From: Halocafeteria seosinensis
Lineage: Eukaryota > Sar > Bigyra > Bicosoecida
DNA: 19,316 nt
Assembly (NCBI GenBank): GCA_001687465.1
Contig: LVLI01000524.1
Coordinates: 1-19,316 of the forward strand
Reading direction: 5' to 3'
The translations under genes and the position numbers were made by a program. Of the stretch, positions 1 to 8,872 are shown in pieces. Position 1 is the first letter of the stretch. Each line of letters begins with the position of its first letter. The notes under the pieces are model-generated. The model saw only the letters and a list, made by a program, of their open reading frames with translations. It had not been told where the DNA came from and searched no databases.

Positions 1-601
1 AACAACAAAATGACGAGCCTATAGAGACGATTTTGTTCAATAAAATGAAAGCTTCAAGGAAAGAAAGCACTGTTACAAATTATCTTTCAAGGATTAGAAC
101 CGTATTTAACAAATGTTTAGATATGAATGGCATTCCCGATACTTACGATGAAATTATTAATTTGCTTTCAACAAAGGGTAGTAAGATAATAATTTGGATT
201 CAATCAACTTATTCTGTAAATCTTCAGACTGTAACACTAAGAGCGTTGCTAGTTTTGATTGGTGTGATGAAAGAGGAAGTAGATTGTGGAGACTGTGAAC
301 AATTTTATATAGACTTTTATAAAGCAACACAGCAGAAAGACCAGACTGAACAAGTATATCGTCAATCTCCTGAGATTAAGCCAAAACAAATTGAAGTTTT
401 ACCTCCTTGTGTGGTACAAAAATATGATGAATTGAAAGCTAAGGAAGAAGAGAAAGGGTTGGACAGCTACGGAATGCTTAAATTTGTAATATTAGCATTT
501 TATCGTCATTTACCACCTTTAAGAGGTCAAGAACTATTTGACGCAAAAATTCATAAAGACAGTAATAGTATCCCTCCTACAGATGGAAATTATATAGATG
601 C
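1..601 (+). pseudogene. Truncated tyrosine recombinase/integrase fragment, virus- or transposon-derived
   Basis: The frame is open from the left edge of the window, with no stop before position 1, so the true start lies outside. No ATG precedes the first methionine at 45. About 190 residues look real: a helical, Lys/Glu/Ile-rich N-terminal core-binding (SAM-like) domain (TNYLSRIRTVFNKCLD), then the start of a catalytic domain with the motif HLPPLRGQEL, whose Arg fits the first catalytic Arg of the R..HxxR..Y set. The HxxR and Tyr parts are missing. The frame formally continues to 872, but from about 600 base composition jumps from AT-rich to GC-rich and the protein becomes Ser/Pro low-complexity, so I read the tail as fused flanking DNA. 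Relatives that I recall are integrases of large DNA viruses, virophage/Polinton-like viruses and Crypton-like elements; I cannot tell which. It is almost certainly inactive. Confidence 0.6.
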
Positions 602-783
602 CGACGCGAGAACGCAGTTCTCGAAGTACCGAACGGACTTTAACGAACGCAGTATGACAAACCCACCCACCCACCGGGAGTCTCGTTCGATTTCCGCAAG
701 TCAATTGAGCTGTAACGCAGTTTGGATGATGGAGCGAAATGGTAATATCAGCTGCATCAGCATCTGTTTGAAAGCATCAGCAT

Positions 784-800
784 CCGGGCTCCAAGCCCGG
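784..800. repeat. Perfect 7-bp GC-rich hairpin, copy 1
   Basis: CCGGGCT, a 3-nt loop CCA, then AGCCCGG form a perfect inverted repeat. The same 17 bases recur at 946-962. Confidence 0.8.
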
Positions 801-945
801 AGATCTTTGCGCCCGGATGGGTGTGGGAGGTGGGACAGTGTCCCTAGTGTATTTCTGACCGGACCGTCTTAAAGCTATAACGAAGATCGGATGATAGAGA
901 GAAATGTTTTTCGGCTGCATCAGCGTCTAGGTAGTTGTTTGTTGA

Positions 946-962
946 CCGGGCTCCAAGCCCGG
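946..962. repeat. Perfect 7-bp GC-rich hairpin, copy 2
   Basis: Identical to 784-800 and 162 bp downstream of it. It is followed at once by a second, shorter hairpin (CGGGC GCTAA GCCCG, 968-982) that the first unit lacks. Confidence 0.8.
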
Positions 963-982
963 AGATCCGGGCGCTAAGCCCG

Positions 983-1029
983 TGGGATGGGAGTGGGAGT
1001 GGGAGTGGGAGTGGGAGTGGGAGGTGGGA
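983..1029. repeat. GGGAGT minisatellite, potential G-quadruplex
   Basis: Five exact GGGAGT units (989-1018) are flanked by GGGAT and GGGAGGTGGGA variants. The runs of three G separated by three bases could form a G-quadruplex on the plus strand. The homologous tract in the upstream unit has only two or three such runs, so the array has grown in this copy. Confidence 0.85.
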
Positions 1030-1067
1030 CAGTGCCCCCCAGTGTGTTTCTGACAGGACCGTCTGGA

Positions 1068-1378
1068 CTAAAGTCCATCCGGAACTTGGAGGCCAACGGA
1101 ACCGCACTCTTCTTCAAAGGCCATCAAGGCCTCACAAAGTCGGTGTGGCTCTCCGACGACGGAGACGTCGTCGAGGTAAGCCATGAAGGTAATGACCTCT
1201 CACGCAATGCCAGAAGCGTAGAGTGGATGCCAATAGCAAAAAGCACTGGACCTAGGCACCCCCCTCACTGGATTTAGCCAGTTCCATCATCCGATATAGC
1301 AGAGGAGTATCGCCTCCATAGGCCCAGGCAAAGTAACGAGACAACGAAGGGAATTCGCGACTGACAACATTGGCCACC
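1068..1378 (-). mobile_element. Reverse transcriptase palm fragment, decayed retroelement
   Basis: Reading the minus strand, three short stretches in different frames line up with a reverse transcriptase (RVT_1 family). The first is EFPSLSRYFAWAYGGDTPLL followed by MMELAKSSEGG (motif B, normally SSEG.RQGDPL). The second is CLGPVLFAIGIHSTLLALRE. The third is TFMAYLDDVSVVGEPHRL, whose YLDD (1178-1167) is the catalytic palm motif, continuing to CEALMAFEEECGSVGLQV and a TAG at 1070-1068. The frame changes around 1258 (just after a TAG) and again around 1200, so it is not functional. The fingers and N-terminal regions are absent. It probably belongs to a non-LTR-type element whose C-terminal domain is seen nearby. 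A plus-strand open frame here is only its antisense shadow. Confidence 0.75.
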
Positions 1379-1485
1379 AACGAAACTACAGGGAGCTGGT
1401 GATGTCTCGGCTAAGCCTGTGCTTGATGAGAGAGAACGTCAGAATGATCCGGCATTTCGTGACTACCGCGCAATTTGAAACGTAA
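1378..1485 (+). mobile_element. Retroelement C-terminal fragment, plus orientation
   Basis: The plus frame reads QRNYRELVMSRLSLCLMREN then VRMIRHFVTTAQFET and a TAA at 1483. It matches, residue by residue with many silent changes, the end of the minus-strand fragment at 1943-1551 (RKDFRKLVTAKISVCLMREN, then VHMIDHFL). It is therefore a second, diverged copy of the same retroelement 3' end in the opposite orientation. It abuts the reverse-transcriptase piece at about 1378, and the exact junction is uncertain by some 20 bp. Confidence 0.7.
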
Positions 1486-1550
1486 GTAGAATGGTATCAT
1501 CTTGCTCGTAGATTCTTCCGGTAGGACGTATACAATACACACACCTAACA

Positions 1551-1943
1551 TTACTCTACAAGTGACCCAAGATTCCCCAAGAAATGATCTATCATGTGCA
1601 CATTCTCGCGCATCAGACAAACCGAAATCTTGGCAGTCACCAATTTCCGAAAGTCCTTCCGTTCACCTACACACGCCAGCCTCGTGACATGCAGTCTCGA
1701 CAACCGCTTCAATAACGCAACTGCACGAACTCCAAAGCCTCCAGTGGCCTCCACAGCGAAAGGGATGATCTCGCGATCATACTCCTTCAGATGGGCATAC
1801 TTCCTCAGTTCGGCATTCTCTGCTTGCTTGGCTGTCCACAACTTGGAACACGCTGATCTCACTAATCGATCGTCAGACAAGGGGCTTGGGTCCGTCACAT
1901 CGATCAACCAGTCACTGGTGTCCCCGTGAGCCACAATATCCAT
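1551..1943 (-). mobile_element. Retroelement ORF C-terminal domain fragment
   Basis: A 130-residue open frame reads MDIVAHGDTSDWLIDVTDPS, later AENAELRKYAHLKEYDREII, PFAVEATGGFGVRAVALLKR and CLMRENVHMIDHF, then a stop. The pattern (D-I-V..LIDVTD, AE..K..KY, F/I-PFAVE..GGFG..A, long helices) is, from memory, the C-terminal domain found after the reverse transcriptase in many protist, fungal and plant non-LTR elements. The LIDV..PF.VE arrangement suggests a nuclease-like fold, which is inference. The reverse-transcriptase domain that should precede it (at higher coordinates) is absent, so this is a 3' remnant. Confidence 0.65.
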
Positions 1944-2261
1944 GACGACGAGGTGTATATTATAGACCTACGGGCAAAGAGGGCAACGAAAGGAAAAAAA
2001 CAGCTACAACACCAGCTACAATGAGTCACGATCACAACGACGGGTGCATACCAGTGTATTTACATGATCAGGCAACTGGCATGGAAACCTTCATCGCGCC
2101 GATACAACCAAACAAATATAACAAACGCATACCGGGATCTTCCCCTTATTTCAACCAATAGTGACAACTAGGCACTCCACTGCCAAATCAATACAGCACA
2201 AAACTCCACCTAAAATGGCATCCGTATTTGGAGCAGAACTTAGGGGAATCTTATGGTTGGA
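1944..2261. other. Gap without recognisable gene
   Basis: This stretch lies between the retroelement remnant and the 3' end of the ankyrin gene. I see no conserved frame, repeat or RNA gene. It probably holds the 3' UTR of the ankyrin gene. Confidence 0.5.
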
Positions 2262-3565
2262 TTACCGTCGCTCGCCAGCCGCAGATGTTCGGGAGCTTGA
2301 GTCCTTCTTCAGTTCAACGCCGCTATCAGGCTTACGAGGAGAGTTCGGCTGCTCCTCCTTTGCTTTATTCAAATAGTGTGCAATCATTTCCGCTTCCTTA
2401 GTTTCTGTTGGGTCGTTTTGAAGATCCAAGACCGTATATCCTTCCTGCAGGGTAGTGCCAAGGCCATCTCATCAATAGTCATGTCGACGACCTTGCATAG
2501 GTGGAATAACTCACATTTGTTCGAAGAAGAATGTCAGCTCCCCTTTGAAGAAGTACATGTGCTGCATGGGCGGCGTTGTTTTCGACGGCCCAGTGCAGCC
2601 CCGTGTAACCTTCATACTGTGGTGATGAGAGGCATATCGATAGATGAATATCGAATTCATTTCTTCCATTGAAATGAGAAACGTACATCTTGAGTATTTA
2701 TTTTCAGCCCCTTGTCGAGAAGCATTTCTACAACCTCGCTTTGGTCCACAGCCGCAGCGGCGTGCAAAGCTGTCCTTCCATCTCTCTGGGTATATAAAAC
2801 GCAACAGTAACAGCGAAGAAAAGAATCTTCCAACATTTCGTTTGGACTTACGTCGACAGCCTGTGTTAGTTCCCAGTTTTCTTCGAGGTTTTTCTGTACC
2901 TTATCTTTTCTTCCTGCAGCTGCAGCGTAAATAAGGTCTTCTGCTTGTTGCAGTTTTCGAATTTCTTCATTGAATTGCGTAGGAATTTGTGTCACTATCT
3001 CGTCCACGGATCTAACGTGGTCCTCTCGAGTTTTGAAAGCCAGCCAGTTGAGGTAGTCCTTTGTTATGTCCAGTTCGCGTTCCGAAGGACACCGGTGTCG
3101 TCCAATCTCACGTACTCCTCGTAGAAACGTATCAATCATTTTCTTATGGGAAGCACCGGGAGGACTTTGTGTCCCAAGCGTTCGAGCACTTGGCGATCCA
3201 AATCCCTGTGCAGCGTTCATCCCGCCGTGTTGCTTAGGAGAGTGGTGTCTTGCTTCGTCCTGGAATCCGGGAGAGGACGACAACTGACCGGGGGTCTCTT
3301 CATTCGTGTACTGCTCATCACCAGTCTCATCTCCTTGCCGGTCTGAGGGCTGTTCGGAGTCCTTGAACCCGACATTGAATTCCGAACGAGGCTGAGGGTG
3401 TTGAGCAACAGTCTGCTGTTGTTGTTGTTGCGACCGCCTCGAGGGGGACCCACCACCAGGAGACGATAACAATTTCGACGAAGGCACAATCGCAGGTCCA
3501 TTGTGTGCTCCCCCTCCTTGATATTGCGTCTTTCTCCTCTCTAATAGCTCCGCTAAATCCTCCAT
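2262..3565 (-). CDS. Ankyrin-repeat protein with low-complexity N-terminus
   Basis: My model has four exons: 3565-2852, 2785-2687, 2616-2515 and 2444-2262, all joined in phase 0, giving 365 residues. The introns are 66, 70 and 70 bp with donors GTAAGT, GTACGT and GTGAGT and acceptors CCCAG, ACAG and GCAG. Residues 1-145 are rich in Gln, Ser, Pro and Gly, with a Q run encoded by CAA/CAG near 3415-3432. Residues about 145-238 are helical and charged. Three ankyrin repeats follow: RDGRTALHAAAAVDQSEVVE.., YEGYTGLHWAVENNAAHAAH.. and EGYTVLDLQND... Repeats 1 and 2 each occupy exactly one exon. The C-terminal tail is Lys/Glu/Ser-rich. No catalytic domain is visible, so it is probably a protein-binding adaptor with unknown partners. 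An acyl-CoA-binding domain, found with ankyrin repeats in some proteins, is not present. The ATG at 3565 is the first in the open frame. Confidence 0.8.
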
Positions 3566-4521
3566 TATGGTGCCGTGGAAATGTTACCGTTGATTCTTGG
3601 CAGCTGGGTTTTTGGCGCGGGCGTCCAAAAGAAGCAAGTTAATTTGTCTATATCTGTATGTATACCCCACTCCTTGTACAGAAAGATGCCCATTCACCAC
3701 AGAACATCGACCAATCCAATTCACACGAACCCTTGGTACAAACTCGTATGTTTTTTCGAGAGGTCGTACATACACTTCCCATTGCGACCGCCCAAAGCTG
3801 CTGCCAGCAGTTGGTGGAAACGGAATCGATCTGGCAAGTGTGTGAATGAGGAAGAAAGCAAGCGAACACACAAACAGCTGGGATTTAGTACGGAGGATAT
3901 GAGGCTATATAGTGCGCCAGTACAGTAATCTTGGAGTTTTTCTGTGTCTTTCTCATTTCCACCTTCAAGAGGCTTTGTGACCAGAGGCCGTCCGAAAGAA
4001 AGAAACAGCTGCAAAATCCTTTAGCCTAAATGACATTACGAGCGACTCAATCTTTAGTCCCCTCTAACTCTAACGCAGTGACACAGATTCCATCAGATTC
4101 TAACTGCACAAGAAATACGCTCACGGCGATACGCTATCAGTGTGCTGCAATGACAGGAAGAGGTACGTAGTTCTGTTCCCTTGCAATCACGAAAAACACG
4201 GTTGTAGTTGCAGCTCCAAGCCTAGGGTCTTTTCAGCAGCATACGATTCCATCGCCAATGTATAGCGATGACCCTTGTACCTCACAGCCTTCGCGGCATA
4301 GCGCTACCGAGCTAGCTTAGCGAAGTGATGAAGCCATAATTGAAATAGGTAGCTTTACTTCTTCGACAAGTTGATCCTTGATCCAAACGAAGAAGGGATT
4401 CAACACTCAATGTCTTGCGAGACGAAAAGCCCCCGTGCTCTAATGCTAATTGAGTCCGACAGCATTCAGTAGGGGTATACGAAGATACCTATACTCACAC
4501 CTTTCTTCCTCCCAATAGCGC
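3566..4521. other. Intergenic region, no supported gene
   Basis: This lies between the start of the ankyrin gene and the stop of the WDR75-like gene, both on the minus strand, so it should hold the ankyrin promoter and the WDR75-like 3' UTR. Frames of up to 117 codons exist on both strands, but none shows domain character or consistent splice partners. The only structure I noted is the inverted repeat at 4358-4395. Confidence 0.5.
4358..4395. repeat. Small inverted repeat with 8-bp arms
   Basis: CTTCTTCG (4358-4365) and CGAAGAAG (4388-4395) are perfect complements 22 bp apart. The loop itself contains GATCCTTGATCC. It lies about 130-160 bp past the stop codon of the WDR75-like gene. It could be a chance match or part of a 3' UTR structure. 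Confidence 0.4.
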
Positions 4522-7500
4522 TTATGATTTCTTTTGCTTTTTGCGAGTGTGTACAGTCTTGGTCTTAGTCTTGCTCTTACTAGCGGAGGCGTGGCCATTT
4601 GTAGTGGGCGCCCTACTTTCCGTGGGCTTTTGTGTGTCGGACTTCAACAACAATTCAACGATTCGTTTGCACGCTTCATCCTCAGAAGAACGCTTCCGCT
4701 TCATTTTCCCGTTTTTAGGTTCCTTACCCGTCGTACTATCAGCCCATGCGGGCTTGCTCTCAAACAGCTTAAGTAAACTCGAAGGGTCCTCGTTGCTATC
4801 ATTGCCAGCTGTAACTTGCTCCTCCGTTGGAGTTCTGAGGTGGCTACCGCTTTGGGATTCTTCCTCACTGTTCTGCCCAGCTCTATGAAGCAGGTGTTGT
4901 GTATAACCAGTAGAAGGCTCTGTCGTTTTGGAAGGAATGAATGCATTCAGAAGTTCTGAAGCGAGGTCTCGAAGCGGCGGTAGTGACTGTATTGGACCGC
5001 GCAGGACGCGGAGGGCATGATCGCTCTTCATGCTGCTGTCACTTTGGGTCAACGATTGATTAGATTGGTCATTGAGTTGCCAAGGGTTGTTTCCCTTCTC
5101 GGTATCTGCTAATGAGGAAGAAGCAAGTACCACACGTCCGTACTGTGCTCTGGCAAGATTGTCTACCGATGACAAGGCATGAACCCTTCCAGCGCTTGTC
5201 ATCAACATCAGAAGAGCATTAGGGGTATCACGTTTCGCGGAGCCTGAATCTTTTGAAAGAGACACGGCTCGAGGCCTTACAAACCTCAACGCCAGTGTCT
5301 TTTCTTCCTCCAGACGTGCATTTGGGGAATCGAATGAAAGACTCCACATAAAGACTGGACTTGGATCTCTCGCTCGCAACAGCATAACAGTGCATTCGCT
5401 GTTTTCCCTGGTTGTACCTCTTTGCGTACTGGAGGTTCGATGACGACGCGACGGCCCATGAATGCACACAGCAAGGAGGCCATCCTCTCCAGATAAGCCG
5501 GAATCGTCAATATCCACTGGCCCAATATCGCCTTCATATGACCAGACGACTTTACCAGATACAAGATCCCAGCTCACGATTTGCGAGTCAGAAGCAGCCA
5601 CTATTGTTGCGCTATTCTTCGGAAACCCGATGTCACGATAAGACGAGGAGAGTAGATTTCCTTCGGAAATTGATCGGCTAGACGACTTAGAGGCTGAACG
5701 AGAGTGGAACAGGCTCTCAGACAGAACCTGTAGTAATTTGCACTGCTGACAATCCCACAAAGTTACTGCATCTCCATAAGACACAGCAACAACGCTTCCA
5801 TCATCGCTGAATGCCACATCCTGGATGTAGTGCTCTCGATAACTAGCAGCCGTTCTACAGTGCCACGCGAACTTTGCTTTGGGCGCGAACGAGTTCTTAT
5901 CCTTCTTGGATGCATGAGAGTCTTTTAGAATGTTCTTTTCTGCAATGGAATATTCGTGAGAGGCCAGTTGGCGACAGTCCCACATTTTGAACTCCCCTCC
6001 AGAAGATGCTGTGATGACTGCGTCCTTGCAAGGGTTGTACGCCAAAGCAGTTACCATTTCGCCTTCATGGGGGTTTTCGATCGAGGTGTTCAATTCAAAT
6101 ACTTCGCGTCGAGAATTCCACTCCCAAAACCTCAGAGTGGTACGCGGGAGATGCTTATCTTGCAATGTGTCAATTGTCGCCAATCGTTGGCCGTTTGATG
6201 ACAAACACGCGTGAGTAACTCCTATTTTGGGGGTAGGGTTCTTTTCGGTTCTCGATATGTAATTCCGAGACACAATATCGAATTCCGCTAAGAACGCTTC
6301 GCGAGATATGCTAAAGAGTTGCAGAGATGGTTTACCAGCGAAACCATTTACTAGGATCCCCCCAGTGCGTGGGTCGAATACCATCCCACGCTTTAAGTCC
6401 ATTGCGGTTTGGTTGAAGACGCTTTGGCTTGCTATAGCCGGATATCGTAGCTGCCACTTCCTATTCATGGAAGAGGCATCTGTGATGAGCAATGACGAAT
6501 CTGCAAGGCCGATGGCATATACAATGCCGCTTCCATGTCTTTCCGCCAAAGTAAAGGAATCTAAAGAAAGGAGTGGAGCCCCAAGACGAGGTAGAAAGGT
6601 TCGCGTATTACCGTGAATCTGCCATAAGACAAGCACGGCTTCTTCTCCCCCAGATAGCATATATGCACCGTCCTGAGTAAAACTCAAGCAGCTACAGGCG
6701 TGGGCATGCCAATGCTTCGTTGATGTTAACGAAGTGGCATGAGTTGTATCAACATCATTCCTTAGACTCCACAGCTCAGTACCGGTAGAGAATTCTTTAC
6801 TTGCTCGCGATTGTGTCCGTTGTTGCTCGAAAACATACCATTGGATGATTTGCCCTTCAATATCACCAGTGGCAATGAAGCGTAGTTCCGGATGGATAGC
6901 CAAAGATGTCAATGGCTTACTGTACTGAAATTTCCTCAGTTTCTCACTTCTTTCATTCCAAACATACAATTGCTTTCTGACAGTATAGGCCACAAAGCTG
7001 TATTGGTCCTCTACCAGCGTTTGTGTCGTCGATGGAGGGACAACCAAATCAAGACCCGTGCACACTCCTTTGTGTTTGGACAGAGTTTTCGTTATTTTCT
7101 TGATACCAAGGTCATACCGTACCATTTTAGTTTTCATGAGCTTTCCTGTGGGACCATTTCCAGTCTTGGGTAAAAACCCTTGCACAGCAGGCACTTCCGA
7201 TCCCGGTGGGATGATCTCTTCGCGTTTCGAGATCAATTCAGGAGCTTTCCCGGAAGATTCCGCTTTCGGAGATTTTGATGATGAGGGAGGATTCCCGTTA
7301 TTATCATGCCCCTGTTGCTGTTGCTGCTGCTGCTGCCCTTGCGCCGAAGACTCAGTTGGTTGGAGAACCACCAGACACACATACGCCACGGGTTGGTCGC
7401 TTCCCGACAAGACCATATTGTACAACGGGTGCTGCAGATCAAATTCGCGTATGCATCTCCCATCTTCAATCGTCCATGCGCGGACTGCAAAACAACACAA

Positions 7501-7944
7501 TCGTGTACAGAAACAAGTTGGATCACTTCCCAAGTTGAAGTTGGGATTTCCAGTCCCATTATGGGTGCTTTATGGTCGATATTCGACCTCAACGACCAGG
7601 TATATGGTTATTACATACTTGTTTGATCGAGACTGGCGGTGTAGAGAAGCTGTTCTTTGGGCCTGTATTGCACAGAAGTCACAACATCGTCGTGTCCTCG
7701 TAGCTGCTGGACGGTGTTTCCCGTGGCTGCTGAGAGGATATTCACGACCTTTCCACACGCAACGGCGATGAATCTGGATAGTTCAGTCAATACACTTTCG
7801 TATAAGCATGATCTCAAGTATGGAAAAGTAGAGTACATACTCTGTATTAAGCCGAGAAGGTATGGCAATCGGGGCCCGGGCGCCCACATAGGCAGCCCCC
7901 GGGAACAGTTCCCGCTGGTATCGGCTGCTCTCCTCGTCTGTCAT
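4522..7944 (-). CDS. WDR75: WDR75/Utp17(Nan1)-like WD40 protein, small-subunit processome
   Basis: My model has three exons: 7944-7841, 7773-7619 and 7484-4522, with introns of 67 and 134 bp, giving 1073 residues. Splicing restores a first WD40 repeat across both junctions: FIAVACGKVVNILSAATG, LRGHDDVVTSVQYRP, then TASLDQTIRAWTIEDG. Several more repeats follow. The stretch MLSGGEEAVLVLW followed by FLPRLGAPL is, as I recall it, characteristic of WDR75/Nan1. These are UtpA (t-UTP) proteins of the nucleolar U3 processome that support pre-18S rRNA processing and rDNA transcription. The protein is longer than human WDR75 (about 830) because of an inserted low-complexity block (about residues 130-205, with a Q8 run at 137-144) and a long Ser/Thr-rich C-terminus. 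It ends in a basic Lys-rich tail (KSKTKTKT..RKKQKKS) that fits a nucleolar signal. The start was chosen because the 34-residue first exon joins in frame. Confidence 0.88.
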
Positions 7945-8211
7945 ATCCTCTTGCAGCTAACAAAGACCGGATCGTATATATTCACCTCGTAATAAACCTT
8001 ATTGAGCACTGAATACAAGGGAGGAGTCACCCACCCTCCCGGGGACTACCCGGGCCGGGCTGAACGCCCGGAGAATTATCACCTCCATGCGACAACGGCC
8101 AAAAGTGACATGTGGGTCGAAATGAGGGTTGTTGTTGGTTTTTTCGGAGGTAAAGCCGCGCAGCAAATACCGATATATACAATACTGTATATGTAACTAC
8201 GAAGAATTAGA
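7945..8211. promoter_or_regulatory. Intergenic region upstream of the WDR75-like gene
   Basis: It separates the minus-strand WDR75-like gene from plus-strand sequence, so it presumably holds that gene's promoter. It contains a GC-rich hairpin (8055-8071) and an AT-rich patch (ATATATACAATACTGTATATG, 8172-8192) with a near-palindromic ATACTGTAT core. I see no certain core promoter element. Confidence 0.35.
8055..8071. repeat. GC-rich hairpin similar to those at 784 and 946
   Basis: CCGGGC, a 5-nt loop TGAAC, then GCCCGG is a perfect 6-bp inverted repeat followed by AGA. It resembles the CCGGGCT..AGCCCGG-AGA hairpin near the left edge, so it may be a third, diverged copy of the same element. 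The similarity is short. Confidence 0.45.
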
Positions 8212-8694
8212 ATGGAATCATCATCAATGGACTCCGATGACGACGAAGAAGTGCGGACGAGTATTCAGAGTGATCCAGAGTATACATCTACCGAGACAAC
8301 AGTGGGTCTTTCCGATTCATCATCGAAATCCGAGGAGGAAGCAACGGAATCTGGGGATAGAGATAGAGCGTAAAGGATGATTCAATGGATTCGACATAAT
8401 GATCCAGTGTACACGGGTGTACGGTACACACGGGGACAGCGTTGGAACATGAACTTGGATGACAAAGATGCAAAAGACATAGCAGATGCCTTGCGGGAGG
8501 AAATACGACATTGATGGGGATTAATTCATATGAGAATCAAATCGGTGCTACAGGGGCTTCATACCTGGCGGATGCCTTGCTTGCCACAGTGGTGCACTAC
8601 CTCACGGAGGTCGCAAACTTCAACGATTTGTGCTGTGTTCGTTTGCAGTTTACGTGGATACGAGGGTTCACTTTGCTGTTTGTCAACACACGAT
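8212..8694 (+). pseudogene. Broken leucine-rich-repeat (RNI-type) remnant
   Basis: From the ATG at 8212 the frame encodes an acidic Ser/Asp/Glu-rich stretch of 53 residues, then an in-frame TAA, then MIQWIRHNDPVYTGVRY and MNLDDKDAKDIADALREE before a TGA at 8512. In another frame, directly after it, the sequence reads YENQIGATGASYLADALL. KDIADALREE and ENQIG.TGA.YLADAL both look like the L..N.IG..GA..LA.AL consensus of ribonuclease-inhibitor-type repeats that are common in algae and other protists. The stop and the frame change between the two parts show decay. The two halves of the 5' part also echo each other (IQSDPEYT and IRHNDPVYT). An alternative is a spliced short gene, but I found no GT..AG pair that joins the frames. 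Confidence 0.55.
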
Positions 8695-8872
8695 AGATTG
8701 GTGTAAACGTAGCGCTACGTTTCAATGGGGTTTTCAGTAACGCAAGGCGTATATTTCAGTAAGCACGCAAAGCGTCAGCTCACCAACCTCGAACCCTTGC
8801 TTTCTCTGTTCTACAACAGAAACAGAGGTCTTGTTGTTCCTTATTGACCGTCGAGACGTCTATCTACGTACG

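Larger units (their letters stand above)
718..1067. repeat. Two diverged tandem units of about 155 and 195 bp
   Basis: Unit A (about 718-872) and unit B (about 873-1067) share landmarks in the same order: a GGATGAT..GAGAGAAATG-like start, GCTGCATCAGC, the hairpin CCGGGCTCCAAGCCCGG, AGATC, a G-rich tract ending GGTGGGACAGTG, CCAGTGT-like, TTTCTGAC and GGACCGTCT. Unit B is longer mainly because its G-rich tract has expanded. The minus frame through both also reads DADAA, but I see no reason to call it coding. The identity of this repeat family is unknown. Confidence 0.7.

Noticed and set aside
987-1277. Plus-strand frame of 96 codons starting in the GGGAGT tract
   Set aside because: Its second half is the antisense of the reverse-transcriptase YLDD region and its first half is minisatellite, so it is a shadow.
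7058-7771. Plus-strand frame of 237 codons opposite the WDR75-like gene
   Set aside because: It lies antisense to a strong WD40 coding sequence and shows no domain; the CTG-type repeat keeps it open.
8367-8410. Short intron (GTAAAG..CCAG) to bypass the TAA in the leucine-rich-repeat remnant
   Set aside because: Removing it shifts the frame and soon meets a stop, so it does not rescue the protein.
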